A stretch of DNA of 22,633 nt from DASZJY01 sp036260255 (GTDB taxonomy: Bacteria > Actinomycetota > Acidimicrobiia > Acidimicrobiales > AC-14), in NCBI GenBank assembly GCA_036260255.1, contig DATAAF010000078.1, positions 1 to 22,633 of the forward strand, given 5' to 3'. The notes under the pieces were generated by a model. That model worked only from the letters and a program-made list of their open reading frames with translations. It ran no database searches and was not told the DNA's origin. The stretch's first letter is position 1; each line of letters opens with the position of its first letter. Both the position numbers and the translations under genes were made by a program. Below, piece after piece: positions 14,302 to 21,675 of this stretch.

Positions 14302-15756
14302 TCATTCGATTCGCCGGTAGAACGCCACCCCGCGAACGGTCTGCGTGTGCACGTACCCACCGCGGATGACGGCGGCAAGCGGCGACTCTGTGAGCGGATA
14401 GTGGCGAGCGTTGCGGATGGTGCTGAGGCTCGTGTCGACGACCACGTCGGGGCGGTTCGCCGCGAAGTCCGAGAAGAGCATCTTCCACGCGCCAGGGATG
14501 CCGTCTTCCGCTCGCCCGCCTCCGGGGCGGCGCCCGCCGGTGTTCCCCGTCAGGAAGCCGGTGTGCACGAAACGGGTGCCCGGCAGGCGGCCGCCTGCCC
14601 AGTAGAGCTCCGGGTAGGTGCCCCAGACGAAGATGGTGTCGTCGGTGTCGGTCGTGGCCCGGACGATCGCGGCAACCTCTCTGTAGTTGGCGACGTTGCG
14701 CGTGCCGAACGGCAGGAAGGCGGCGGCGACAAGCGCCACTGCGGGTACGACAGCCAGCGTCGCCAGCGAGCGCCACCGACGTCTCGCCTCGGCGACGATC
14801 GGCGCGGCAGCGAGCGCCAGTGGCGGTAGGAGTTGCAGGTAGTAGTGGCCGTAGAAGCGGAGCCCGGCGGCGACGCCGACCGCCGCGCCGGCGATCCACA
14901 GCCACAGGTCCGTGGTCAACTTCCCGCGGCGTGCCGCCTGCGCAGCCGACAGCACGAGGACGCCGTTGAACGCAATGAACGCGCTCGTCATGCCCAGCCC
15001 TCGCAAGAGGGCGTGGTCGAGGGAATCGCCGACGCGGAGGTAGCCGGCGTTCCCCGTGACGTTCCACAGGAGAAACTCCGACGGCCCCAACGCGGCCGCC
15101 GTCCCTACCACGGGCACCACCGCCGCCACCGCGGCCCTGGCCACTGCCCGCCAGCCACCCGCACGCACCAGCAGGTACCACATGGGCAAGGCCGCCGTGA
15201 CGGCCGTCTGCTTGGTAAGGCAGGCGAGGGCCAGCCACAACCCGGCCTGGACTGCCTTGCCGCGTCCGGCGGACACGAACGCGGCGGTCATCGGCATCAG
15301 CATGAAGCCTTCGAAGCCGGCCGCTTGGACGTCGGAGGGGAAGAAGCTGACCGTCGCCAGCAGGAACAGCACCGCACACCAGGTGCCGGAAGCGGGATCG
15401 TCGTGGCGGCGCCTCGCCTCGCTGGCCAGCAGGGCGGCGGTGACGGCCAGGGCCAGGGCTGCGACTGCTCGCACCGGCCTGAGATCACCGTCGCCAGTGA
15501 GGCCGAAGACGCCGGCGTAGACGTACGGCACCACCGGAGGCTTGCGGTCGGCCGTCTCGCGGTAGAGCTCGGCTCCGGCGTTCATTGCCCTCGCCACCGT
15601 CGCCACGGTCGCCTCGTCGGCGTCGAACAGCGGGCGGACGAGCCCCGGTAGGTGCAGCGCCAGCGACACCAGTGCGCAGAGGGCCAGCAGCCGGAGCCCG
15701 CCGCGCCAGGCTTCGGTCGTCTGGAGCCCGCGGGCACGCGATGGCGTGAGCGTCAC
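14302..15756 (-). CDS. GT-C (GT39/ArnT-like) membrane glycosyltransferase
   Basis: A 484-residue polytopic membrane protein. After a first membrane helix (LLALCALVSLALHLPGLV) comes the GT-C signature loop RPLFDADEATVATVARAMNAG with acidic residues D45, D47 and E48, then ADRKPPVVPYVYA (KPP motif, about 72-74), as in dolichyl/polyprenyl-phosphate-sugar-dependent glycosyltransferases of the GT39/PMT-2 group. About nine to eleven membrane segments follow, and the C-terminal extracytoplasmic part ends near VRGVAFYRRIE. It probably transfers a lipid-linked sugar to an envelope acceptor; donor and acceptor are unknown. The GTG at 15756 overlaps the upstream stop as GTGA, so it is translationally coupled to the alkaline-phosphatase-like gene. 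Base composition looks somewhat less GC-rich than its neighbours. Confidence 0.85.
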   Translation of the reverse strand: MTLTPSRARGLQTTEAWRGGLRLLALCALVSLALHLPGLVRPLFDADEATVATVARAMNAGAELYRETADRKPPVVPYVYAGVFGLTGDGDLRPVRAVAALALAVTAALLASEARRRHDDPASGTWCAVLFLLATVSFFPSDVQAAGFEGFMLMPMTAAFVSAGRGKAVQAGLWLALACLTKQTAVTAALPMWYLLVRAGGWRAVARAAVAAVVPVVGTAAALGPSEFLLWNVTGNAGYLRVGDSLDHALLRGLGMTSAFIAFNGVLVLSAAQAARRGKLTTDLWLWIAGAAVGVAAGLRFYGHYYLQLLPPLALAAAPIVAEARRRWRSLATLAVVPAVALVAAAFLPFGTRNVANYREVAAIVRATTDTDDTIFVWGTYPELYWAGGRLPGTRFVHTGFLTGNTGGRRPGGGRAEDGIPGAWKMLFSDFAANRPDVVVDTSLSTIRNARHYPLTESPLAAVIRGGYVHTQTVRGVAFYRRIE

Positions 15757-17630
15757 GGCGGCGCCGACGACGGGCTCGCCTGGCCCAGGACGATGTATGC
15801 CGGCCACACGATCGCCGCCACCCCGCCGCCCACCTGGAGGCCGGAGTCGTTGAGCGCAGACCCGAGAACTGCCAGGCTGAGGATCCCCCAGGTCCCCGCT
15901 CGCAGGCCAGGCCGTCCGGTGAGCCGGGGCCGGGCGAGGAGGAGCGTCAACGACCCGATCCACAGGACGTTGGTCAGAGGCGCGTTGAGCGTCGCCAGGG
16001 CGCGCGAGCCCTTGCGGGCTATGACTCCTGCGGCGTCGTCGTTTCCGGTGAGAGCACGCCCCAGGTGGGTCCGGCTCCGCTCCGGCCGCATGACGTCGAC
16101 CACGGCGAAGCCCACGACCGCGACGCAGGCGACGGCCACGACCGCGGCCAAACGGCGGAACGTCAGACCACCGGCGTCCCAGCCCAGCACGAACACGCCG
16201 AAGGCACACACGGCGACGACAACGCCCCCGGCGTCGGCTCCGAACCACGGAGCGCCGATGACGGCCGCACCGGCAAGGAAGATGGCGAGCACCCAAGGGC
16301 GTGCCCCGGCGCCCCAGCGATCCCGGGCGAAGGCGGCGCCCACGAGCAGCGACGCCGACAGGAACGCGAAGCCCACGTTCCCCAGACCGAAGTACCTCCC
16401 GCCTCGAACAGGCGAGTTCCCGAACGGGGCGTCGATCTGCAGCGGTCCACCGAAAAGGTTGTCCAGGGCGATGATCGCCCCGGTCGCAGCGACGACGAAG
16501 GCGATGGCGGCGGACGAGTCATCGCGGGCGATGGTCGACGCCAGCGTGCCCAGCGCCATGGCGATGACACCACCGGTGACCACCGCTCCTAGGAACCCCC
16601 ACCGCCACCATGGAGCGGCCATCGCGACGAAGCTGGCGGGCGGCACCGAGAGGACGGCGAGGGTCGCCGACCGACGAAGGCGAGGGGCGGTGAGAACCAC
16701 CACGGCGGCGATCGCATGGAGGCCGACGAACAGCCACACGAGCGGCGTCCTCACTCGGTCGGCCACCGACGCCCGGCGGTCCCTCTCGATCAGCCCGCTG
16801 ACGGCGGCGTCGCCCGACCGCTCGACCGTGAAGCCGGCCATGGGTTTCGGTGCCGGGATCCCCAGCGCGGCGAGGAAGGTCGGCGCGACGTCCGGAAGGG
16901 TGACCAGCCGTGGCTGATGAGTCGACGGCGACGTCAGCCCGTTGGCCCCGAAACCGCACCCGGGACTCGTCGCGAACACCCCGAGGTGCTCGAGATCAGG
17001 CGTAGACACACTCGCCACCACCACGCAGCGCGCGCCGCTGCCGGCCTCCAGGACGGCGGCGAGCTCCTCGCCTGGGACGGCGACGATCACCGCGTTGGCA
17101 CCGTCGGCGAGCACGCCCGGCACCGCCTCGGCTCCGCCTGCCACTCCCTTGGGAACGACCCCGTCGGTGTCCGCCGCGGCCGCGGCCGCCCGCCGGTCGT
17201 TCGTGACGAGGACCCAGGTCTTGGCCGACCGTCGCAACGCCGTTCCCAACGCCCCCAGCTCCCCGCCGTAGTGCAGGCGGCGATCATGGCCTCGCAGCCG
17301 CGGCCAAGCTGCGAGCCGCCAACTGCCATCCGGGTGTTCGACGACGGGGCCGATCCCGTCGGGAGGAGCGCCCGAGCGCGCCCCCTTGGCCACGGTCAAG
17401 TACCCATCGGCCGCATCGCTCTCGGCGGGCGCGGCTCGAACCGAGAGGCTTGCCTTGGCGAACGTCGCGAGCGCCGGCGGCGCGTCGCGCCACATCAGGT
17501 CCGGCACGAGCACCAGCAGGGCCGTGCGCTCTCCCGCCATGGCCGCTGCTCGCGGAGGCGCGAGAAGCCCGTGGGCGCAAAGCGCCCCCAGTGTCAGAAC
17601 CAGGAGAAGCGCTCGCCTGGCGGTCGTCAC
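15753..17630 (-). CDS. Membrane protein with alkaline-phosphatase-like extracytoplasmic domain
   Basis: A 625-residue protein. It has a signal peptide (1 to about 30), then an extracytoplasmic region (about 35-280) with features of the alkaline-phosphatase/phosphodiesterase fold: LLVLVPDLMW at the first strand, DGYLTVAKGAR where the nucleophile Thr/Ser is expected, and LVTLPDVAPTFLAALGIPAP near its end. The remainder is about ten membrane segments, with GNSPVRGGRYFGLGNVGFAF between two of them, a motif I associate with an uncharacterised bacterial membrane family. Whether the metal ligands are complete cannot be judged by eye. It is coupled by a GTGA overlap to the glycosyltransferase, which suggests joint action on an envelope polymer. 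The GTG at 17630 has only a weak ribosome binding site. Confidence 0.78.
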   Translation of the reverse strand: MTTARRALLLVLTLGALCAHGLLAPPRAAAMAGERTALLVLVPDLMWRDAPPALATFAKASLSVRAAPAESDAADGYLTVAKGARSGAPPDGIGPVVEHPDGSWRLAAWPRLRGHDRRLHYGGELGALGTALRRSAKTWVLVTNDRRAAAAAADTDGVVPKGVAGGAEAVPGVLADGANAVIVAVPGEELAAVLEAGSGARCVVVASVSTPDLEHLGVFATSPGCGFGANGLTSPSTHQPRLVTLPDVAPTFLAALGIPAPKPMAGFTVERSGDAAVSGLIERDRRASVADRVRTPLVWLFVGLHAIAAVVVLTAPRLRRSATLAVLSVPPASFVAMAAPWWRWGFLGAVVTGGVIAMALGTLASTIARDDSSAAIAFVVAATGAIIALDNLFGGPLQIDAPFGNSPVRGGRYFGLGNVGFAFLSASLLVGAAFARDRWGAGARPWVLAIFLAGAAVIGAPWFGADAGGVVVAVCAFGVFVLGWDAGGLTFRRLAAVVAVACVAVVGFAVVDVMRPERSRTHLGRALTGNDDAAGVIARKGSRALATLNAPLTNVLWIGSLTLLLARPRLTGRPGLRAGTWGILSLAVLGSALNDSGLQVGGGVAAIVWPAYIVLGQASPSSAPP

Positions 17631-17896
17631 CGTGGTCGCTCACGCGGCGAGCGGCGAGAACCGCCCGGGCGCCATGGCCCGACACTATCCATCGCCGTTG
17701 TGGCCGTCGGGCCAAGTGCTCGTGTCGAGGCATCGCCGGGTGCCGTCCTACCGCCGGTCGCGGCTCACCCGGGCGCGGCCGCGACGTCGTCACCGACCGC
17801 GCTCTCGTGCGGGTGATTTGCCGACGCCCGTCCCGTCGAGTCGTGACCGAGCATTCTCGATCGCCCGCGTCGGGGGCCGTCGATGCTCAGCGCGTG

Positions 17897-18103
17897 TCAT
17901 CGCCAGTCGGCGCGGACGAACAGGTGCCAGCCGAGCCACAACCATCCGGCCAGCAACGCCGCCCGCACGGGCCAACGCCGGAGCACGACGTCGAGTGCGT
18001 CACCGAAGGTGGCGAGGCGTCGCGACCTTCTCGCCGCGAGCTCGAGGCCGACCGAACAGGCGGCGAGGACGCCGTATCCGACCAGCGTCAGCAGGCGGGT
18101 CAT
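17897..18103 (-). CDS. Small membrane protein (68 aa), DUF6186-like
   Basis: A 68-residue protein with two hydrophobic segments (LLTLVGYGVLAACSVGLEL and PVRAALLAGWLWLGWHLFV) separated by a basic, helical loop (RRSRRLATFGDALDVVLRR). The ending WLGWHLFVR is typical of a family of short actinobacterial membrane proteins. The ATG at 18103 overlaps the stop of the next upstream gene as ATGA, so the pair is translationally coupled. Function unknown. Confidence 0.7.
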   Translation of the reverse strand: MTRLLTLVGYGVLAACSVGLELAARRSRRLATFGDALDVVLRRWPVRAALLAGWLWLGWHLFVRADWR

Positions 18104-18465
18104 CGCCGGGCCAGGCGGATGGTGGCCAGGAGCCACAGCACGAAGGCCGCCGCCCGCGCCGGGTGCGAGTCGAGCAGCGCGTTTGCCAGGGAGCTGAGGG
18201 TGGGATGCTCGTGTCGCGGCTGCTGCAGGTACGCCGCCGCTTGCCAGAGCGCTGCCGCGGCTGCCAGCACCACCCAGAGACCCCACCCGGCGACGCGCGC
18301 CGGCGGGTGCCGCGGCCGTCGCCGGCGCGCCGCCGCACCGGCGACCACGGCGGCCGTGCCCGCGGCGAGAACGGCCGCCGTGGCCATCCCCGAGAAGGGC
18401 GGCAGAGACACGGCCCACCAGCCGTAGCCGGCGACGATGAGGGCACCACCCGCCCGGGCGACCAG
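18100..18465 (-). CDS. Small membrane protein, 5' end uncertain
   Basis: Up to 121 residues with three hydrophobic stretches, including MATAAVLAAGTAAVVAGAA and LWVVLAAAAALWQAAAYLQQ, followed by HEHPTLSSLANALLDSHP and a last helix AFVLWLLATIRLA. This pattern is recurrent in short actinobacterial membrane proteins paired with the 68-residue type. No ATG, GTG or TTG with a ribosome binding site exists at the expected N-terminus. The frame runs back into sequence antisense to a truncated DUF2784 gene. I list a CTG at 18465 as the most natural limit; a GTG at 18411 would remove part of the first membrane helix. The 5' end may have been lost by rearrangement. Confidence 0.55.
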   Translation of the reverse strand: MVARAGGALIVAGYGWWAVSLPPFSGMATAAVLAAGTAAVVAGAAARRRRPRHPPARVAGWGLWVVLAAAAALWQAAAYLQQPRHEHPTLSSLANALLDSHPARAAAFVLWLLATIRLARR

Positions 18466-18519
18466 CGAGCGGGCTCGGGTAGCGGCGCCGGCGGGGGTTC
18501 CGTCGCCACGAGAGGCTTC

Positions 18520-18693
18520 ATGCTGTACCGGATCCTCGCCGACGCCGTCGTGGTGGTGCACCTCGGCTTCATCATGCCCATCGCCGGCGGAGCGCTGCCG
18601 CGCGACGGTGCGCCGCGCTTCGGTGGGGCTCTCACCCGTTCTCGAATCACAGGTGAGGAAGACGCGGTCCTGCACGCCGGGCCTCGACACTGA
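18520..18693 (+). pseudogene. Truncated DUF2784 membrane protein
   Basis: The frame starts MLYRILADAVVVVHLGFI and continues PIAGGALPRDGAPRFGG, which matches the first 35 or so residues of DUF2784 proteins (typically MLYRLLADxVVxxHLxFV, then GG and WRWPRLAWxHLP). Intact members continue to a conserved CPLTPLE motif and reach about 120 residues. Here the resemblance ends near 18625 and the frame stops at 18693, after 57 residues. It lies head to head with the small membrane gene that lacks a clear start, so a rearrangement probably removed parts of both. Confidence 0.6.
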
Positions 18694-18957
18694 CGTCCAC
18701 AGCGTCCTTGCCGAATGGGACGGGTGGCGCGGCTGGTACCTGCACCCCCGCTCCTGACCGGTCACGTTCTCGGACGTGTCGGGGGACCCGGTGCTCGCTC
18801 TCCCAGACGCCCGGCGTCTTCGCCATCCGCCTGGTCACCCGCTCGTCACGGATTCTCGACAACGAGGCTGGAGCGGCCAACACGACGCCGAAGCCTAGGG
18901 CGCAAGCCCCAGGTCACTGCCGTCTAGCGGACTCCGAAGCACCCGCCCGGACCGACC

Positions 18958-18978
18958 CCGCATAACCACTACGTAAAC
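18958..18978 (-). promoter_or_regulatory. Putative response-regulator box, copy 2, upstream of efflux operon
   Basis: Read on the minus strand it contains GTTTACG, 4 nt (tagt), GGTTATG, then CGG. It matches copy 1 (13936-13956) at 19 of 21 positions and has the same plus-strand orientation. It ends 92 bp before the lipoprotein start and 18 bp before a possible -10 (GATACG, 18997-19002), a position suited to an activator. Confidence 0.6.
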
Positions 18979-18981
18979 GCC

Positions 18982-18994
18982 GGCGGTTACCGCC
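18982..18994. promoter_or_regulatory. Palindrome next to the regulator box
   Basis: GGCGGT-T-ACCGCC is a perfect inverted repeat about one central base, extendable by one pair on each side. It sits 3 bp after the box and just before the possible -10, so it could be a second operator. Confidence 0.4.
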
Positions 18995-19070
18995 GCGATA
19001 CGCGCGATTTCGTACAACCGGCCTCGGCGATGGCAACGACCGTGTGCCCGCCAGGAGGACACAGGAAGCG

Positions 19071-19718
19071 ATGGATCATCGACGCGAGGACGTCCATGCT
19101 CGCCCGGCGCGCAGGCGCCGGGCGTGGCTGCCCGGGCCGGTGCTGGTCTTGCTCGCCGTGGTGCTGGCCGCTTGCGGCGGCTCGTCCGGCGAGGGGGCGG
19201 AGGTCGCCAGCGCGACGGACGGCGACAAGGTCACCAGCACCACCAAGAAGACCGACCCCCGCCAGGCCCACCTCGACTTCGCCCGGTGCATGCGCGAGCA
19301 CGGCGTGGACATGCCGGACCCCACCTTCGACGACGACGGGAACGTGCAGCTCGAGGTCCGCGAGGGCGGCGGCGAGGTGGAGCAGGCGGGCGAGGTCGAC
19401 GGCACGTTCCGCGACGCCGAGAAGGCGTGCCGCCACCACCTTGCCGGAGTGATGGGCGACGGCCCCGACGGCAAGCCCGACGCCGAGATGCAGGACAAGG
19501 CCCTGAGGTTCGCTCGGTGCATGCGTGAGAACGGGGTCACCAACTTCCCCGATCCCGACTTCTCCGAGAACGGGATGGTGCGCATCGGCGGCGACGGCAT
19601 CGACCCCTCCTCCCCGACGACCCGAGAAGCGCACAAGAGGTGCCAGTCGATCCTCGGGCCCCCACCCAGCGGCGACTCCGCCGGTGCCGGCGCCGCCCCG
19701 ATCGGAGGTGAGGGTTGA
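19071..19718 (+). CDS. Lipoprotein of the efflux operon
   Basis: A 215-residue lipoprotein. A basic N-terminus (RPARRRRAW) and hydrophobic core (PVLVLLAVVLAAC) end in a lipobox with Cys35. The mature part has two homologous segments, LDFARCMREHGVDMPDP and LRFARCMRENGVTNFPDPDF, each followed by a further Cys (KACRHH, KRCQSI), so four Cys may form disulfides. This duplicated ARCMRxxGVxxxPDP family regularly precedes MacA-like adaptors in actinobacteria; its role is unknown, perhaps substrate capture. The ATG at 19071 has AGGAGG 12 bases upstream and AGGAA closer. It is the first gene of the operon and its stop overlaps the next start. Confidence 0.87.
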   Translation: MDHRREDVHARPARRRRAWLPGPVLVLLAVVLAACGGSSGEGAEVASATDGDKVTSTTKKTDPRQAHLDFARCMREHGVDMPDPTFDDDGNVQLEVREGGGEVEQAGEVDGTFRDAEKACRHHLAGVMGDGPDGKPDAEMQDKALRFARCMRENGVTNFPDPDFSENGMVRIGGDGIDPSSPTTREAHKRCQSILGPPPSGDSAGAGAAPIGGEG

Positions 19719-20857
19719 AGCCCGGCCTGCGGGCGCGGGAGGTCCTCCCGTCCCTCGACGGGGAGCCGCCGGCGCCCGCCCGGGGCCGGCGCGGGCGCCG
19801 GTGGCGCCGGGGCATCGCCGCCACGGCCGCGGTGGCGGTGGGCGGCGGCGCCCTGGCCTGGGCCGGCGGCTCGGGGGAGGGCTCCTCCGGCTCGGCCGGC
19901 AACGCCAAGGCCACGGCGACCGCCAAGATCACCCGCACCGACCTCACCTCGCGGACCGAGGTGGACGGCACGCTGGGCTACGACGGGAGGTACGACGTCG
20001 GCGGCCAGCTCCACGGGACGATCACCGCCCTTCCCGCCGAAGGCAGCGTGATCGAGCGGGGGCAGGCCCTGTACCGGGTCGACAACCGGCCCGTCAGCCT
20101 CCTCTACGGCGACGTGCCGGCGTGGCGCCGGCTGGCCCAGGGCACGGGCGACGGGCCCGACGTCCGCCAGCTCGAGCAGAACCTGGTGGCCATGGGCTTC
20201 GCCACCGAGCAGGAGCTGACGGTGGACGACAGGTTCACCTCGGCCACCGCGGCTGCGGTGCGGCGCTGGCAGAAGGCGCTCGGCGTAGAGCAGACCGGTT
20301 CGGTCGAGCAGGGCGAGGTCGTCTTCCTGCCCGGGCCCGTGCGGGTGGGCGAGCTGAAGGCGCAGAAGGGCGCGCCGGCGGGGCAGGGTGTCGTCTTCAC
20401 CGCGACCAGCACGTCCCGCGTGGTGTCGGTCGACCTCGACGCGTCGAAGCAGTCGCTGGCCAAGGTGGGCGACAAGGTCGAGGTCGAGCTCCCCGACGGC
20501 CGCACCACCACCGGCACGATCTCGTCGGTGGGGGCGGCGGCCCGGACCAAGGGTGAGGGCCAGGACGCCAAGCAGGTCGTCAGCGTGACGGTCACCCTCG
20601 ACGACCCCGCCGCCACCGGCAGCACCGACCAGGCGCCCGTCCGGGTGGGGCTCGTCAGCGACTCCCGCAGGGGCGTGTTGGCCGTCCCGGTGAACGCCCT
20701 CCTGGCCCTGGCCGAGGGCGGCTACGGCGTGCGGGTGGTCGACGCAGGTGGCAGCCGCATCGTCGCCGTCAAGACCGGCCTGTTCGCCAAGGGCCTGGTC
20801 GAGGTGGAGGGCGAGGACCTGGCCGAGGGCATGGACGTCGAGGTGCCGGCGGCATGA
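19715..20857 (+). CDS. MacA-like membrane fusion protein with peptidoglycan-binding domain
   Basis: A 380-residue efflux adaptor. It has one N-terminal membrane anchor (about 33-52), then the beta-barrel and lipoyl-like start (TRTEVDGTLGYDGRYDV, LPAEGSVIERGQALYRVDNR), a PG_binding_1 domain at about 148-200 (DVRQLEQNLVAMGF, FTSATAAAVRRWQKALGV), the second lipoyl/barrel part (VGDKVEVELPDGRTTTGTIS) and a C-terminal membrane-proximal domain (AVPVNALLALAEGGYGVRVV). In Gram-positive MacAB-like systems such adaptors bridge the permease and the cell wall. It starts at TTG 19715, which overlaps the lipoprotein stop as TTGA, with GGAGG six bases upstream. Confidence 0.9.
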   Translation: MKPGLRAREVLPSLDGEPPAPARGRRGRRWRRGIAATAAVAVGGGALAWAGGSGEGSSGSAGNAKATATAKITRTDLTSRTEVDGTLGYDGRYDVGGQLHGTITALPAEGSVIERGQALYRVDNRPVSLLYGDVPAWRRLAQGTGDGPDVRQLEQNLVAMGFATEQELTVDDRFTSATAAAVRRWQKALGVEQTGSVEQGEVVFLPGPVRVGELKAQKGAPAGQGVVFTATSTSRVVSVDLDASKQSLAKVGDKVEVELPDGRTTTGTISSVGAAARTKGEGQDAKQVVSVTVTLDDPAATGSTDQAPVRVGLVSDSRRGVLAVPVNALLALAEGGYGVRVVDAGGSRIVAVKTGLFAKGLVEVEGEDLAEGMDVEVPAA

Positions 20858-21675
20858 GCGAGCACCGAAGCGGAGCGGAGGAGCGCAGCTCACCGGTGAG
20901 AGGAGGCGAGCACCGAAGCGGAGCGGAGGAGCGCAGCTCACCGGTGAGAGGAGCCGAGCACCGAAGCGGAGCGGAGGAGCGCAGCTCCCGAAGACGGAGC
21001 ACGCTCGTCGAGCTGCGGGACGTCGTGAAGCGGTACCCGGGAACACCACCCCTGGAGGTGCTCCGGGGCGTCAACCTCGACGTGGAGGAAGGGGAGCTCG
21101 TGGCGGTCGTCGGCCCGTCGGGGTCGGGGAAGTCGACGCTGCTCCATCTCATGGGCACCCTCGACCGGCCGTCCGAGGGCACCGTGCGCGTCGCGGGCCA
21201 TGACGTCGCCGGCATGTCCGACCGGGCGCTGTCGGCCCTGCGGGCCCGGTCCGTGGGCTTCGTCTTCCAGCAGTTCTTCCTGCTCGACGGGATGACCGCC
21301 CTGGAGAACGTGGCCACCGGGCTCCTCTACCACGGCATCCGGCCGGTCGAGCGCCGCCGGCGGGCGGTGGAGGCGCTCGAGCGGGTGGGGCTCTGCCACC
21401 GGCTGACCCACCGTCCCAACGAGCTCTCCGGCGGCGAGCGGCAGCGGGTGGCGATCGCCCGGGCGGTGATCGCCACCCCCGCCCTCGTGCTGGCCGACGA
21501 GCCCACCGGGAATCTCGACACCCACTCGAGCGCAGAGGTGTTCGCCGTCCTGCGGGAGCTCAACGCCCGGGGCACGACCGTCGTGGTCATCACCCACGAC
21601 CGGGACCTGGCCGCATCACTCCCCCGCCGGGTCGAGATGGTCGACGGCGAGATCCGCCAGGTGGTGCGGGCATGA
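20854..21675 (+). CDS. MacB-type ABC transporter ATPase
   Basis: A 273-residue nucleotide-binding subunit of the LolD/MacB class. Walker A is GPSGSGKST (about 88-96), the Q-loop is FVFQQFFLL, the signature LSGGERQRVAIARA, Walker B LVLADEPTGN and the switch His is in VVVITHDRD. The conserved fold begins only at about residue 51 (LVELRDVVKRYPG). Before it are three copies of EHRSGAEERSS encoded by a 48-bp tandem repeat. The ATG at 20854 overlaps the adaptor stop as ATGA. The extra N-terminus is not typical of the family and seems to be an in-frame insertion. It energises the permease encoded next. Confidence 0.93.
   Translation: MSEHRSGAEERSSPVRGGEHRSGAEERSSPVRGAEHRSGAEERSSRRRSTLVELRDVVKRYPGTPPLEVLRGVNLDVEEGELVAVVGPSGSGKSTLLHLMGTLDRPSEGTVRVAGHDVAGMSDRALSALRARSVGFVFQQFFLLDGMTALENVATGLLYHGIRPVERRRRAVEALERVGLCHRLTHRPNELSGGERQRVAIARAVIATPALVLADEPTGNLDTHSSAEVFAVLRELNARGTTVVVITHDRDLAASLPRRVEMVDGEIRQVVRA
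20859..20987 (+). repeat. 48-bp tandem repeat, 2.7 copies, inside the ATPase gene
   Basis: Units are 20859-20906, 20907-20954 and a 33-bp partial third at 20955-20987, contiguous and apparently identical apart from the last base of the full units. Each full unit contains the perfect palindrome CTCACCGGTGAG. The length is a multiple of three and the reading frame is kept. Confidence 0.95.

Larger units (their letters stand above)
18694..19070. other. 377-bp gene-free stretch holding the efflux-operon control region
   Basis: No frame here has a credible protein. The right third contains a 21-bp regulator box (18958-18978), a palindrome (18982-18994), a possible -10 (GATACG, 18997-19002) and an AGGAGG ribosome binding site (19053-19058). 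Nothing is recognised at 18694-18950. Confidence 0.6.

Noticed and set aside
17631..17896. Spacer between the alkaline-phosphatase-like gene and the small membrane pair
   Set aside because: Several short frames exist, but none has a ribosome binding site or recognisable content.
13936..18978. The 21-bp direct repeats as simple attL/attR sites of an intact integrative element
   Set aside because: Half-site periodicity and position upstream of regulator and target genes favour operators. The integrase is only a fragment and no tRNA target overlaps either copy. Kept only as an alternative.
20859..20987. 48-bp repeats considered as a CRISPR array
   Set aside because: The units are contiguous with no spacers and lie in frame within a gene; no cas genes are nearby.
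19076..21049. Minus-strand frame of 657 codons across the efflux operon
   Set aside because: Antisense shadow of three well-supported genes with coupled starts; no domains.
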